Shown in pieces: positions 27,521 to 36,447 of a DNA stretch of 64,000 nucleotides. Origin of the DNA: Giardia muris (Eukaryota > Fornicata > Diplomonadida > Hexamitidae); the NCBI GenBank assembly GCA_006247105.1, contig CM016925.1, forward strand, positions 1,984,001 through 2,048,000, in the 5' to 3' direction. The notes under the pieces were generated by a model. The model worked only from the letters and a program-made list of their open reading frames with translations. It did no database searches and was not told where the DNA came from. Positions within the stretch are counted from its first letter, which is position 1; the number at the start of each line of letters is the position of its first letter. The position numbers and the translations under genes were made by a program.

Positions 27521-29812
27521 ATGGAGTTTGCAACCTTGCAGCGCCTCAAGCTCTGCCGCAACGAGTTCGATGGCGCGTTCCGCGCGATGAACTATGAGAA
27601 GGCGCTCGCTGCTATCAACCGCGGGATCGACTTAAATCCTGATGACATCGAGCTGTATCTACGGCGATCACAATGCTATACACAGATGGGGCGCGCCGAC
27701 GACGCCATTGCAGATGCCGAGCGCGCCATCACGGCACTCCCGGAGGATTGTCGCGGATTCCAACGGAAAGGTGATGCCCTCTTCTCCGCTGGAGAGTTTG
27801 AATATGCACTCACTAACTATTATCGAGGGATCGAGATGCGGCCTGACCTCTCCACACACGAGACAAGCATCCAGCGCTGTGAGGATGCGATCAAGAAAGC
27901 GATGAACTATAGCTCTGAAGATATAGCTACTCTTTTTACATACCTTGATCGGGGGATCATCGTGGAGGAGAAGGCTTGCCTTCATGGGAATGGAGAGGAT
28001 ACCTTTTCTCTCTGGGCCCTACCCGAGCTTCCAAAAGAGGAGGAGCTCTCAGCATCCCAATCGACCCGTGTACTTCTTGATTTCTCACAAAGTCCAGTAC
28101 CTCCTGCTAAACCAGCACGGCAAGGATGCCAGTCAGCTCGGGAGAGACGACGCCAGATCACCAGCATACGCTCAGTTGACGATCGAGAGTTCCTCACATC
28201 TCTAAAGGGACTACCATCTGTTCAAGGATTCGTCATGGAAGGGATTTCTTATTTGGATCAACGAGAACAATACTGGCGAAAGCTTGGCACGAATCCTGTG
28301 GAGACCAAGAGTGGACGGAAAGCCCCGCCCAAATCTGCTAGTGCCCAGCCGAAGTGCAAGCTCTATGGCGATCTCGAGAGTTATGGACGGCGTCGCCTCT
28401 TGGAAGTAACGAAGTCCGGCAGCAACCTTTCACGCCTTGTTGGCCAAAATCCCAATGGCCCTATGCATACTTTCTACGCCTCCGATAGTCGTTATGACTT
28501 GCCGACTCGAAGCTCGTCGTTGCCAACGCAACGGAATGGCAGAAGAGTCGCCCAGGCCAACAGAGCCATCGCTCCGATCGTTGATGTACTCAACACTCCA
28601 GCCGATCAAAGCCGTGTACGTTTTGATCTTCAATCGACAGAGTCCCCAACGTTACATGGGGTTGCTTCTCAGAACCAAATAGCAGAGGATCACAATCTCA
28701 ATAGTGTTTCCACGCTACCCACGCATGGAGACGCCCTGTACGACCTTCAGAAGCATATGCGAGAGACGGCTGCATTGGTCAAGCGGTTACGGAGCGAGCC
28801 TGTCGAACAGGTAGAAGCCGTCGAGCCCTCCGTCCCTAAACCCTCATCCGCTCGCCCACGCCGTCGGAAAGTAATGATGTCCGTAACGGATAAGCGGGAC
28901 TATGTGGGAGGATATAGTGGGCTCGTGGCGGAAACCCGATCGAGTAGCATCCGGTCTCAAGCCTTTTCCCGCTACATCCTTAACTCCGTCACCACAGAGG
29001 CCATCGCTTCGAAACGCAAGAGCGTCAATCCCATCGTCCTAACCCAGGAGCTTCAAGAACTCATGACCCAAATTGCTGAGCAACGGCATCAGGTCTGCCA
29101 GGACGTCCGCACCGGCGTATTCCATGATGGTATCCGGGTATGTAAGGACGTCCTGGCACGCCTGAACAGAGGCGATCGGGTCGTTAAGGCGTTACCTACT
29201 GTGACGGAATTACGGGCTGAGTTTAGCCTCTATCTTGGGACGATCTATTCCATTCTCGATTATAAGTATGCAGAATACTCGCGTCCATGCCTCAATACTT
29301 TGCGTGCTGCTGTCGATTACGCCAACGCTGCAAAAGACCCATTATTGACTGTGCAGACTGTTCGGGAGCTTGCCAAGGCAATGATCAACATGGGACAAGC
29401 AGAAAAGTCGATCCCAATCTTCAAAGGCCTTCTTAGAACCTTCGAGAACCTACCACTCTTCAAGGCCGATACGCTCCTTGGACTTGGCCGCGGTTACCAT
29501 GATATCGGTGACTACGACAACGGGATCGCATATGCCCGAGAAGCGATTGAGACGTACAGAGCCATCTATCCAGACGAGGACACGATACCGGACGAATTCC
29601 CGGATTCGGGGTCGAAGTACTTCGTCCTTCGCGAGCTATCACCTCGACACAACTATTGCTTCTGCTTGTGCATCATGGGGCGTTGCTACCTCGCACAGAA
29701 GAATATCAAGCAGGCAAAGGTCCACTTGGAGCACTGTAAGGGCCTGGGAAAGCTCTGGAAGGATAGCACCGCATGGCACACCGCCACAGAGCTTCTCCGG
29801 TTCGTATACTAG
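27521..29812 (+). CDS. TPR protein, ODAD4/TTC25-like outer dynein arm docking factor
   Basis: A 763-residue protein. The N-terminal 110 residues are three TPRs: MNYEKALAAINRGIDLNPDD, then ALPEDCRGFQRKGDALFSAG and GEFEYALTNYYRGIEMRPDL, followed by a helix with QRCEDAIKKAM. This order and spacing match TTC25 (ODAD4), which helps dock outer dynein arms to axonemal doublets. A long polar linker with coiled-coil stretches follows. A C-terminal TPR block (about 555-760) contains GQAEKSIPIFKGLLRTFEN and DNGIAYAREAIETY, as expected of the family. A dynein heavy chain fragment lies 11 kb away. The assignment rests on pattern similarity; another TPR flagellar protein is possible. Its stop lies 7 nt before the next ATG. 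Confidence 0.75.
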   Translation: MEFATLQRLKLCRNEFDGAFRAMNYEKALAAINRGIDLNPDDIELYLRRSQCYTQMGRADDAIADAERAITALPEDCRGFQRKGDALFSAGEFEYALTNYYRGIEMRPDLSTHETSIQRCEDAIKKAMNYSSEDIATLFTYLDRGIIVEEKACLHGNGEDTFSLWALPELPKEEELSASQSTRVLLDFSQSPVPPAKPARQGCQSARERRRQITSIRSVDDREFLTSLKGLPSVQGFVMEGISYLDQREQYWRKLGTNPVETKSGRKAPPKSASAQPKCKLYGDLESYGRRRLLEVTKSGSNLSRLVGQNPNGPMHTFYASDSRYDLPTRSSSLPTQRNGRRVAQANRAIAPIVDVLNTPADQSRVRFDLQSTESPTLHGVASQNQIAEDHNLNSVSTLPTHGDALYDLQKHMRETAALVKRLRSEPVEQVEAVEPSVPKPSSARPRRRKVMMSVTDKRDYVGGYSGLVAETRSSSIRSQAFSRYILNSVTTEAIASKRKSVNPIVLTQELQELMTQIAEQRHQVCQDVRTGVFHDGIRVCKDVLARLNRGDRVVKALPTVTELRAEFSLYLGTIYSILDYKYAEYSRPCLNTLRAAVDYANAAKDPLLTVQTVRELAKAMINMGQAEKSIPIFKGLLRTFENLPLFKADTLLGLGRGYHDIGDYDNGIAYAREAIETYRAIYPDEDTIPDEFPDSGSKYFVLRELSPRHNYCFCLCIMGRCYLAQKNIKQAKVHLEHCKGLGKLWKDSTAWHTATELLRFVY

Positions 29813-29819
29813 AGTAAAA

Positions 29820-32800
29820 ATGCGAAAGGAACGTGCCTTGCTTAATGGGAAGTATACGCTCGGGGAAAAGACGGCGGGCGACTGCACGTATCGGGCATTG
29901 ATGGAAACGGCGGGGCAACACGTCGTTATCAAAGTCAGAGAGGCTTCTGACATCCCTAGAGTCCAACTCGACTTACTTGTCCGTGAGGTTGAGACGGCCT
30001 CAAGGAAGCTCTGCCAACCGCACCTAGTCAAATATCACGAGGCCTTTGTTGAGAAGGGTCGGTTCTATATCGTGATGGACTTCATCACTAATTCACTAGA
30101 TATGTTACTGAAATGCCAACCGCTTGACGAGACGCTCATCTCTCTTTACCTCTTCCAGGTCCTCAAAGGCCTGATGTTCATCCATTATAACGGCTACGCT
30201 CATGGTCGGCTCTCACCAGAGCATATTCTCATAACAACCGATGGATCTGTTAAGCTTGGAGACTTTCTTTTATACGACAGCTTCCCTAACACTGAGCAGA
30301 AGCCAGGGGTATATCGAGCCCCCGAGGAGCTTCTGGTTTTAGGGACTAATGCTAAGACAGATATATGGGATGTGGGCTTAATCATTATAACTTGTCTTTG
30401 TCAAGAGGCGATGTTTGAAGGCTGGTCCGAGCAAAGCGTGCTAGAACTTTTTCAGTCCGAGAACGCACAAGAGCGGATCGATAGTCTCATTGTCGAGAAG
30501 TTGACCAAGCGAGCTGTTACCCTTAGTCCCGATTGCATGACCTTCCTACGCAAGTGTCTCTGCGTCGATCGAGAGCTTCGGCCAACGGCACGCGATCTTA
30601 TGGCAGAGCCCTTCTTGCGCGGGATCAATTCTAAGATCACGCGTGGAATGGTCGCCGGCCACTATGCAGTAACTTGTAACATGATCGACGAGCGGGCACG
30701 TCTGAATCATAACGCTGGTCTCGTCGTGCCCATTCCGATCGTCTCACAACCTTCCTCGTTTCAGGAAGATCCAGAGAGCGAAGCCCCCATTCCTCAGGAA
30801 TATCGAGATATCTTGAAGGGTGCCGTCAATACTCTTCTCCAGACTCAATCTTCTGGGCAGACCATTGGACTTAGTTCTGCAAAGGTCGTCGCAAGCACCC
30901 TCCCAGTCCCTGCAACCGCTTACACAGGAGGAGAGGATACTCCGACAAAGAATAGAGGTACCATCTCCGGACTGAAGATGACTGGGAAAAGAATACGTAA
31001 GGATGGACCTGATGGGTCTTTAACAAACCTTCGAGATGGTCGAACCATCTCGTTAGGTTTAGATGAGTCGACGTCGGACTTCTCCGAATTGAACATCCCT
31101 GGTCAATTACAGATCCGAAGTGACCTGATTCCGAAGACCTCATCACGACAAAAGGAGCTTCAGCAGGTCGAGAGTAGTATAGAGTTCTCCACAACCCAGA
31201 GCGATCAGGGCAATAAGCTTGCTACGTCGGGGAACGGAATAAAGCGGCAGCCGTTGCTCGAGGTAAAGGCATTAGGCGGGCGGAAGGAGCGTGGCTCTCG
31301 AGCGCCTTCACGTCAGCCTGTCATCTTTTCCGCAGCAGAGAGCACAGATATCCTCCCTAGTCCGTCGGCAGGGCGGAGACCGCGGCCAGGTGGTCCGTTT
31401 TCGCGTCGTCAGACCGCAACATCGCTTGGGCCGAGTTCGAAGAGATCACGTAAGTCTCTCAAGTCCCAGGCTGGATTGGTTGACACTCTCGCTGCAAGTC
31501 GCAATTCTATCTCGATCAGCCGAGTCAGTCGCAATACGACAGTCACTTCAGGTAGTAGTTCCTTTTCAACGACCGACAGTATTGTCTTATCACTCAAGAT
31601 GCATGACAAAGAGGCCAGTAACCTAGATGAGCTATCCGACCTATCGGCCTCGCTTACTCATGACCAAAACGTTGATGTGGTCCCGCTATGTCAATCGGAA
31701 CCTCTGGCTATACATAGTACTGGTTCGTCATTTGCGCCCGAGAGACCTCCTGCCCGTCTTGCACGCCCGTTGCAACAGCCACGTATCAGTAGTGATATCG
31801 ACGAGGATTATTCTTTCACAGTTAGAATGCAGGAAGCTATGAACAATCCTGCTAGCCTCTCGGCCAATGCTATGGTTGTGGATATCGACCTCGACGAAGA
31901 CACCTTTGGAAACGTCCTCCCGACAGGTATCGATGCTCGTAACTTCCTCCGCCAACAACTAGAAAATAACAAGAGGGGTGTTGGCCTAGGACAGCGCTTT
32001 ATAGCGGAGGAGATGTCAGATATGTTCTCGGAGGATACCTCACAAAAAGAGGAGGTCGTACCTGTTAAAAGGCCCTCATCCGTGTCCAAGTTGGCGGAGA
32101 ATGCCTCCAGGGTCGTTCATCCCATCCAGGGCACATATGGCGATGAGTCGACGTTAAGTTCATATCAAAGCGAATATGAGTACTCCGATAGTAGTAGTCC
32201 ATCCTTCGATGGGATCGTCGCCGGACCTGAAAGAACTCGTCGGGATACACGCCGTTCGGAGATCGAGGAGATTGGTCGAATCCTAGATACATATTGCAAG
32301 ACGCAACGCCTGAACGATGGGATGGTGACCCGCTATTGTGAGCTTCTCAGCTCCTCGCGAGGCTGTCGGCGTGCGATTTGTACGAACTACATCCCATGCT
32401 TCTGGTACGCAAAGCTCCATCATCTAATCGCCGAGAAGAGCCTTTATACGCTGAACTTCTTCACCATGCTTGTCCGAACGATAGAGACAGACATTAAGCT
32501 TATTCAGGCCATCTTCCTGATGGGTTTGCCACTTCTAATCGAGCATGTTTATATCATGTATGATGAACAGGCACAATACGTCGATTCGCTCGTCCTTCCG
32601 CTTTTTGGCGGCCTGATACACGAGTATGAAAGGCTATGCTCTCCTGAGACTCCTCAGGAGATGCTCCGAAATCAGTTCGCATCCTGTGACACATGCTATC
32701 CGGCAGGGTCACACATATCAAAGACAGCGCTTCTCCCCCGCTTTGCCTCGCATATATCAGACACTACGATGCAGGAATCAACCCTCGTGCTAATGCGAAT

Positions 32801-34136
32801 ATTCGAGTCGATAATTGCTTCACGAAACTTTTCTCTTCTCTACCGTTTGCTTTTCCGCCCTCTTACAGCCGGGAGTTCAGGCATCCCTCCCACTCAAGGC
32901 CAGGGAGTGCATGTGCTTCAACCACATGAGCTGGTCTACGATCTCCTCCTTATTTTATTTCAGAGCCGGGTGATTCACAAGTCTGAGCTTTTACGTATCC
33001 TCCTTTCCTCGGGTCCAGACATCGTCTCGAGGCTGATGGAGAATGCCGATAGAGCGGTTGTATACATCTTTCTCCTAGAAGAGTTCGTACCCTTCGTCCC
33101 CGTCGCAGAGGTTACTTTTAGACAGCTAAGCAGTATGCTCAATTGTATGAGACACCTCATGGACGAATACGAGGCCTTGCTGGGGCTTCTTCCAGATGCT
33201 CCTGCCTCCTCGATAGATACGGTTACCTTTTCGGCAGGGATTTGCCTTCCCCGCTTATCCTCTCTTAGCACAGAGGCCACGCGCCAGAACTCCTATATCT
33301 TCAGCACGGCGGTCACCCATCTGGCGATAATCGTGAAACGCCTTGCAATGATTCCAGACCTCTCTTTCGTTCTTTATGAGCATCTCCCCATCTTCCTCCG
33401 TATCCTTAATGGGTATTCCCACTACACAACGGCCTTGCCTCACGTCCTTTCGGCTCTGTACTCGCTTGTACGCGGTAATATGGAGTGTCGTCGTCAACTA
33501 TGTTCTGACCTACAGGTCTTGACGCTTCTCGGGACGATCGTCTCTCTCGAGCATCCAAGTAGCTTATACTCCGTCCAGTTCGCTGTTCAACTGATTCTCC
33601 TTCTTGTCCGGACTGTCGACACCAATAACTTCCCTAACTCAAGTGATCGTGACCACACACTCTCCCATCTTATCTCCCACTTTCTTCCCCTTATCTTACA
33701 CCTCATTGAGAAGGGCTCCGTCTGGCGCCGCGCTTGTCTTGAGGCCATCGTTCATATCATGCAAGTTACCGGAAGTGACGCCTTCCTATCAAAGAAATTT
33801 GTCCTTAAACTTTCTGTAGAGGAGTATAAAAGCACTCTTCCAGACCTCCTCAATCCCTTGCTCCTACTTGCAAAGAACTCCCGAGTGGTCACAGATGCCC
33901 TCGCCGTGCATCCTGAACTTGCGGCTAGCATTGCTCTCATCATTAAGCATCCAACGTCTGTTGAAACAAAGGTGGCTGCGCTTCGTCTCTGTCTCCAGCT
34001 CTGTTCAAACTCTCCAAACAACTTTCAGACGACTTACAAGGGAGTTCTTCTATTGCTTCCAGCGGTGCGGGATTCAACAGACATGAACTTTGTTATTGGA
34101 CGACAACTCAGCAAGCAAATCCTCGATATTGCATAG
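29820..34136 (+). CDS. Giant pseudokinase with C-terminal helical (ARM/HEAT-like) region
   Basis: A 1438-residue protein. The ATG at 29820 follows AGAGTAAAA; the frame continues upstream but that part overlaps the preceding gene. Residues 6-270 form a kinase domain: lysine in VVIKVRE, the HRD motif changed to HGR (YAHGRLSPEHILI), DFG present as DFL (VKLGDFLLYD), and an APE-type motif (YRAPEEL). Loss of the catalytic Asp suggests inactivity. The middle (about 320-780) is disordered, Ser/Arg-rich. The C-terminal 650 residues are hydrophobic helical repeats (SVQFAVQLILLLVRTVDT; SVWRRACLEAIVHIMQV), like armadillo repeats. The layout recalls Fused/STK36 or Cdc7/Cdc15-type kinases with ARM tails; I cannot choose. 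It ends 3 nt from the convergent NME7 gene. Confidence 0.85.
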   Translation: MRKERALLNGKYTLGEKTAGDCTYRALMETAGQHVVIKVREASDIPRVQLDLLVREVETASRKLCQPHLVKYHEAFVEKGRFYIVMDFITNSLDMLLKCQPLDETLISLYLFQVLKGLMFIHYNGYAHGRLSPEHILITTDGSVKLGDFLLYDSFPNTEQKPGVYRAPEELLVLGTNAKTDIWDVGLIIITCLCQEAMFEGWSEQSVLELFQSENAQERIDSLIVEKLTKRAVTLSPDCMTFLRKCLCVDRELRPTARDLMAEPFLRGINSKITRGMVAGHYAVTCNMIDERARLNHNAGLVVPIPIVSQPSSFQEDPESEAPIPQEYRDILKGAVNTLLQTQSSGQTIGLSSAKVVASTLPVPATAYTGGEDTPTKNRGTISGLKMTGKRIRKDGPDGSLTNLRDGRTISLGLDESTSDFSELNIPGQLQIRSDLIPKTSSRQKELQQVESSIEFSTTQSDQGNKLATSGNGIKRQPLLEVKALGGRKERGSRAPSRQPVIFSAAESTDILPSPSAGRRPRPGGPFSRRQTATSLGPSSKRSRKSLKSQAGLVDTLAASRNSISISRVSRNTTVTSGSSSFSTTDSIVLSLKMHDKEASNLDELSDLSASLTHDQNVDVVPLCQSEPLAIHSTGSSFAPERPPARLARPLQQPRISSDIDEDYSFTVRMQEAMNNPASLSANAMVVDIDLDEDTFGNVLPTGIDARNFLRQQLENNKRGVGLGQRFIAEEMSDMFSEDTSQKEEVVPVKRPSSVSKLAENASRVVHPIQGTYGDESTLSSYQSEYEYSDSSSPSFDGIVAGPERTRRDTRRSEIEEIGRILDTYCKTQRLNDGMVTRYCELLSSSRGCRRAICTNYIPCFWYAKLHHLIAEKSLYTLNFFTMLVRTIETDIKLIQAIFLMGLPLLIEHVYIMYDEQAQYVDSLVLPLFGGLIHEYERLCSPETPQEMLRNQFASCDTCYPAGSHISKTALLPRFASHISDTTMQESTLVLMRIFESIIASRNFSLLYRLLFRPLTAGSSGIPPTQGQGVHVLQPHELVYDLLLILFQSRVIHKSELLRILLSSGPDIVSRLMENADRAVVYIFLLEEFVPFVPVAEVTFRQLSSMLNCMRHLMDEYEALLGLLPDAPASSIDTVTFSAGICLPRLSSLSTEATRQNSYIFSTAVTHLAIIVKRLAMIPDLSFVLYEHLPIFLRILNGYSHYTTALPHVLSALYSLVRGNMECRRQLCSDLQVLTLLGTIVSLEHPSSLYSVQFAVQLILLLVRTVDTNNFPNSSDRDHTLSHLISHFLPLILHLIEKGSVWRRACLEAIVHIMQVTGSDAFLSKKFVLKLSVEEYKSTLPDLLNPLLLLAKNSRVVTDALAVHPELAASIALIIKHPTSVETKVAALRLCLQLCSNSPNNFQTTYKGVLLLLPAVRDSTDMNFVIGRQLSKQILDIA

Positions 34137-34139
34137 CGC

Positions 34140-35303
34140 TTATCGTTTACCAGCGGAAGGGAGGACGCGGAACCAAAAGTCCGCGTGAAGCTCCGCTTCA
34201 TCATGAAGGTCGGTGACGAACACGCAGTTGTTGATAATATCCTCGCCATAGACTGCACGCACGCTCTCAGGTGCGAGCTGTGCAGCAACTTTGGGCTCGA
34301 ACGGGCCTGCAAACTGACGGAGTACATCCACGGCGTTAACCTCATCGACGCCGCGACTCGTTGCGATTTCAATCGCCACACATGGCCCCGTGCTGAAGAC
34401 GTCGATGTACTCATTCCATCTCGGAATGACGCCCTGGTATGCCGCCATGACCTCGGCAAGATCGTTCGCTGTAGGAATACACGTATTGATCCCGGTCAAG
34501 AAGAGATCAGGAGAGACTTTGTGCATAAAGTTGACGAGTCCAATGATCAGTTGTCCGATAAGATTACGGAACTTCGGCTGAATAAGCATGACCGCGTTAT
34601 TCTTACACCCAATTGCCGCAACGGGATTCAGTCTGAATACGATCTGGAGTTCGCGCTCGGCATCACCCTTGTTCGCACTCCCATGGAATGCGTTATGGGT
34701 AACATCGACGCCATGGCGAGCACGCAGATGCTTGCTTGGGTCGCACTTCGACGGATCTGTTGGTCCAATAATGTCTCTCCACGTCAGGATAGCATCAGGA
34801 CCCATGAGCTCCATCACGCATGCCGGTCCGGACATGACCATTTCTTTAAGGCTTGGGAAGAAGGGCTTCCCCACGTGTTCTGCGTAGAAGTTATTGACAT
34901 CCTCCTCTGAGAAGCGAACCATACGGATTCGACTTACGAGGAGGCCACGACCCATCGCTTCCATGATCGCCTCTGCGATGACGATGGGGCTCTTGGCGAC
35001 GGCGTGGGGCTTCACGATGGCACACGTCGACTCCTGCGCTACGCCGAGCGCCTTGCTGGTAAACTCGTTAGTATACCCGACAATCTTCAGCTGGCGCGCG
35101 AAAACGGTGACTGTCCCACCAACGTGACAATCGGTGAAGTTAAACTCCGGACACTTGGTCTTCTTGAGGAAGATGCGCTTCGAGGCTGTCTCGTACATCT
35201 CAACCTCCTGCGTGTCCGGGTAGTACGAGAGAACATAGGGGCGGTCCTGGTCGGCGACGCGGTCGTACCAGAGCACGTTGAAACTGTATCGAGTCGTCTC
35301 CAT
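34140..35303 (-). CDS. NME7: NME7-type nucleoside diphosphate kinase (DM10 + two NDK domains)
   Basis: A 387-residue protein starting at TAAAATAATG. It has a DM10 domain (YSFNVLWYDR...RPYVLSYY; residues 1-90) and a first NDK domain (STCAIVKPHAV to about 235) with the catalytic histidine in THNAFHGSANKGDAEREL. A second NDK domain follows (AVMLIQPKF to NNCVFVTDL), in which the position of the active-site His is Phe. NME7 binds the gamma-tubulin ring complex and is a microtubule inner protein of axonemal doublets in other species. It is a real axonemal/basal-body candidate here. It shares a 7-bp spacer with the divergent gene at 35311 and ends 3 nt from the giant pseudokinase. Confidence 0.95.
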   Translation of the reverse strand: METTRYSFNVLWYDRVADQDRPYVLSYYPDTQEVEMYETASKRIFLKKTKCPEFNFTDCHVGGTVTVFARQLKIVGYTNEFTSKALGVAQESTCAIVKPHAVAKSPIVIAEAIMEAMGRGLLVSRIRMVRFSEEDVNNFYAEHVGKPFFPSLKEMVMSGPACVMELMGPDAILTWRDIIGPTDPSKCDPSKHLRARHGVDVTHNAFHGSANKGDAERELQIVFRLNPVAAIGCKNNAVMLIQPKFRNLIGQLIIGLVNFMHKVSPDLFLTGINTCIPTANDLAEVMAAYQGVIPRWNEYIDVFSTGPCVAIEIATSRGVDEVNAVDVLRQFAGPFEPKVAAQLAPESVRAVYGEDIINNCVFVTDLHDEAELHADFWFRVLPSAGKR

Positions 35304-35310
35304 TATTTTA
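35304..35310. promoter_or_regulatory. 7-bp divergent start-to-start spacer
   Basis: TATTTTA is all that separates NME7's ATG (35303) from the ATG at 35311. It reads TAAAATA toward NME7, the usual A-rich leader. Confidence 0.5.
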
Positions 35311-36372
35311 ATGCTTTTGACAACTGATGAACTCGCACGTTATCTCGGGTACTTCCGTACCCAGTACATTGAGCTGGGAGAAGAGCTGGCTCGCAAGGAG
35401 GCCCAACTCAGGGAAAAACAAGCACGGCTTGAGCAACTTCGCAAAGCTCTTCGTACAAATGTTCCTGTCGATGAAATCAAGATCCTAACACCATCTTCAC
35501 CTCTAGACTCTCCCCTTATCGACACTGTCGGATATACACTACAACCATTAGGATATATCCTTAGTGCGTTTCGGAAGCGCTTCGAGGCCCCGCGACAGCC
35601 TTTTCTTGCACATGCATCTGAGTCTTTTTCAGAACTCATTCTTGCCCATCCAGAGACTGCCACGCGTATTCTTGAAGAGGTTCGACAACGCCTCAACTCC
35701 TCCACTCGGCCGCTCTACGCCCTTCTACATGTCCACTTCGATCGTAACCATACGTTCCGTTGCAGTACAATGCCACCTCGACAAAGCCGTCGAGTTGGAC
35801 TCTTTTCAACCCGAACTCCTCACCGCGTGAATCCGATTGGACAGTCATTGGTACGAGTCGTTAGTGCAGAAGAAGGTCGCCTTATACTCCAGGGAGGAGA
35901 CCTACTTGTGGGAACACCCGTCCTAGCATTCCAACTCTATAATCGTCACGATTACCCCGAGGCGCGCTTCGGCTGGCTTCAAGATGAGCCTCTCTATCCG
36001 CTTTACTACGACCGTAAAGAAGGAGATAATGTATGGGCCGTGGAAGTCGCCCCCCATGTTGAGGAGCGCCTCCGTCTTCTTCAAAGTATTACAATCGTGA
36101 ACCTCCGAGACCTCGTTATCAATCGACTGAGCACTGTCCCACTCCTGACACGAACACACAAACCAAAGACGTCAAACCGAGAACAACAGCTTGCTATCTC
36201 CGTCTACCGCGTTTGCTTTATAGTTGACGGAACTCACGTTCGAGTGACAGATCTCATCCCAGCACTCAGTAGAGATCAGGCCGAAAAGCTTCGAGATATC
36301 GATCCTGAATGTCGGGAGCTCTGCTCCTTCTACGAGAGCCTGGAAGCCCCCTGCCGGCTCGGTATGGTATAG
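35311..36372 (+). CDS. Coiled-coil protein whose 3' end runs into a tRNA gene
   Basis: A 353-residue protein. I take ATG 35311 because the frame upstream of it would overlap NME7. Residues 8-45 form a coiled coil (EELARKEAQLREKQARLEQLRKAL is within it). The rest is a mixed fold, with VGTPVLAFQLYNRHDYPEAR in the middle and YRVCFIVDGTHVRVTDLIP near the end. The TAG stop (36370-36372) lies in the D-arm of tRNA-Glu, so the last four codons are also tRNA acceptor-stem sequence. There is no in-frame stop before it. I do not recognise a family. Confidence 0.75.
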   Translation: MLLTTDELARYLGYFRTQYIELGEELARKEAQLREKQARLEQLRKALRTNVPVDEIKILTPSSPLDSPLIDTVGYTLQPLGYILSAFRKRFEAPRQPFLAHASESFSELILAHPETATRILEEVRQRLNSSTRPLYALLHVHFDRNHTFRCSTMPPRQSRRVGLFSTRTPHRVNPIGQSLVRVVSAEEGRLILQGGDLLVGTPVLAFQLYNRHDYPEARFGWLQDEPLYPLYYDRKEGDNVWAVEVAPHVEERLRLLQSITIVNLRDLVINRLSTVPLLTRTHKPKTSNREQQLAISVYRVCFIVDGTHVRVTDLIPALSRDQAEKLRDIDPECRELCSFYESLEAPCRLGMV

Positions 36373-36429
36373 CGGCTAGCATGTCTGGTTTTCACCCAGA
36401 AGACCCGGGTTCGATTCCCGGTACCGAGG
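36358..36429 (+). tRNA. tRNA-Glu (anticodon TTC)
   Basis: A 72-nt cloverleaf. The acceptor stem CTCGGTA (36358-36364) pairs perfectly with TACCGAG (36422-36428), with discriminator G 36429. The anticodon stem TCTGG/CCAGA encloses loop TTTTCAC, giving anticodon TTC at 36391-36393. The T-stem CCGGG/CCCGG encloses TTCGATT, and box B GGTTCGATTCC is at 36408-36418. No intron and no encoded CCA. The first 15 nt overlap the end of the upstream protein gene. A short T-run at about 36460 could serve as a Pol III terminator inside the convergent NOP9-like gene. Confidence 0.97.
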
Positions 36430-36447
36430 TTCTTCCTCTGTAGAGGA

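Noticed and set aside
29478..29819. Upstream extension of the giant pseudokinase frame
   Set aside because: It lies fully inside the ODAD4-like gene in another frame; ATG 29820 has the A-rich leader.
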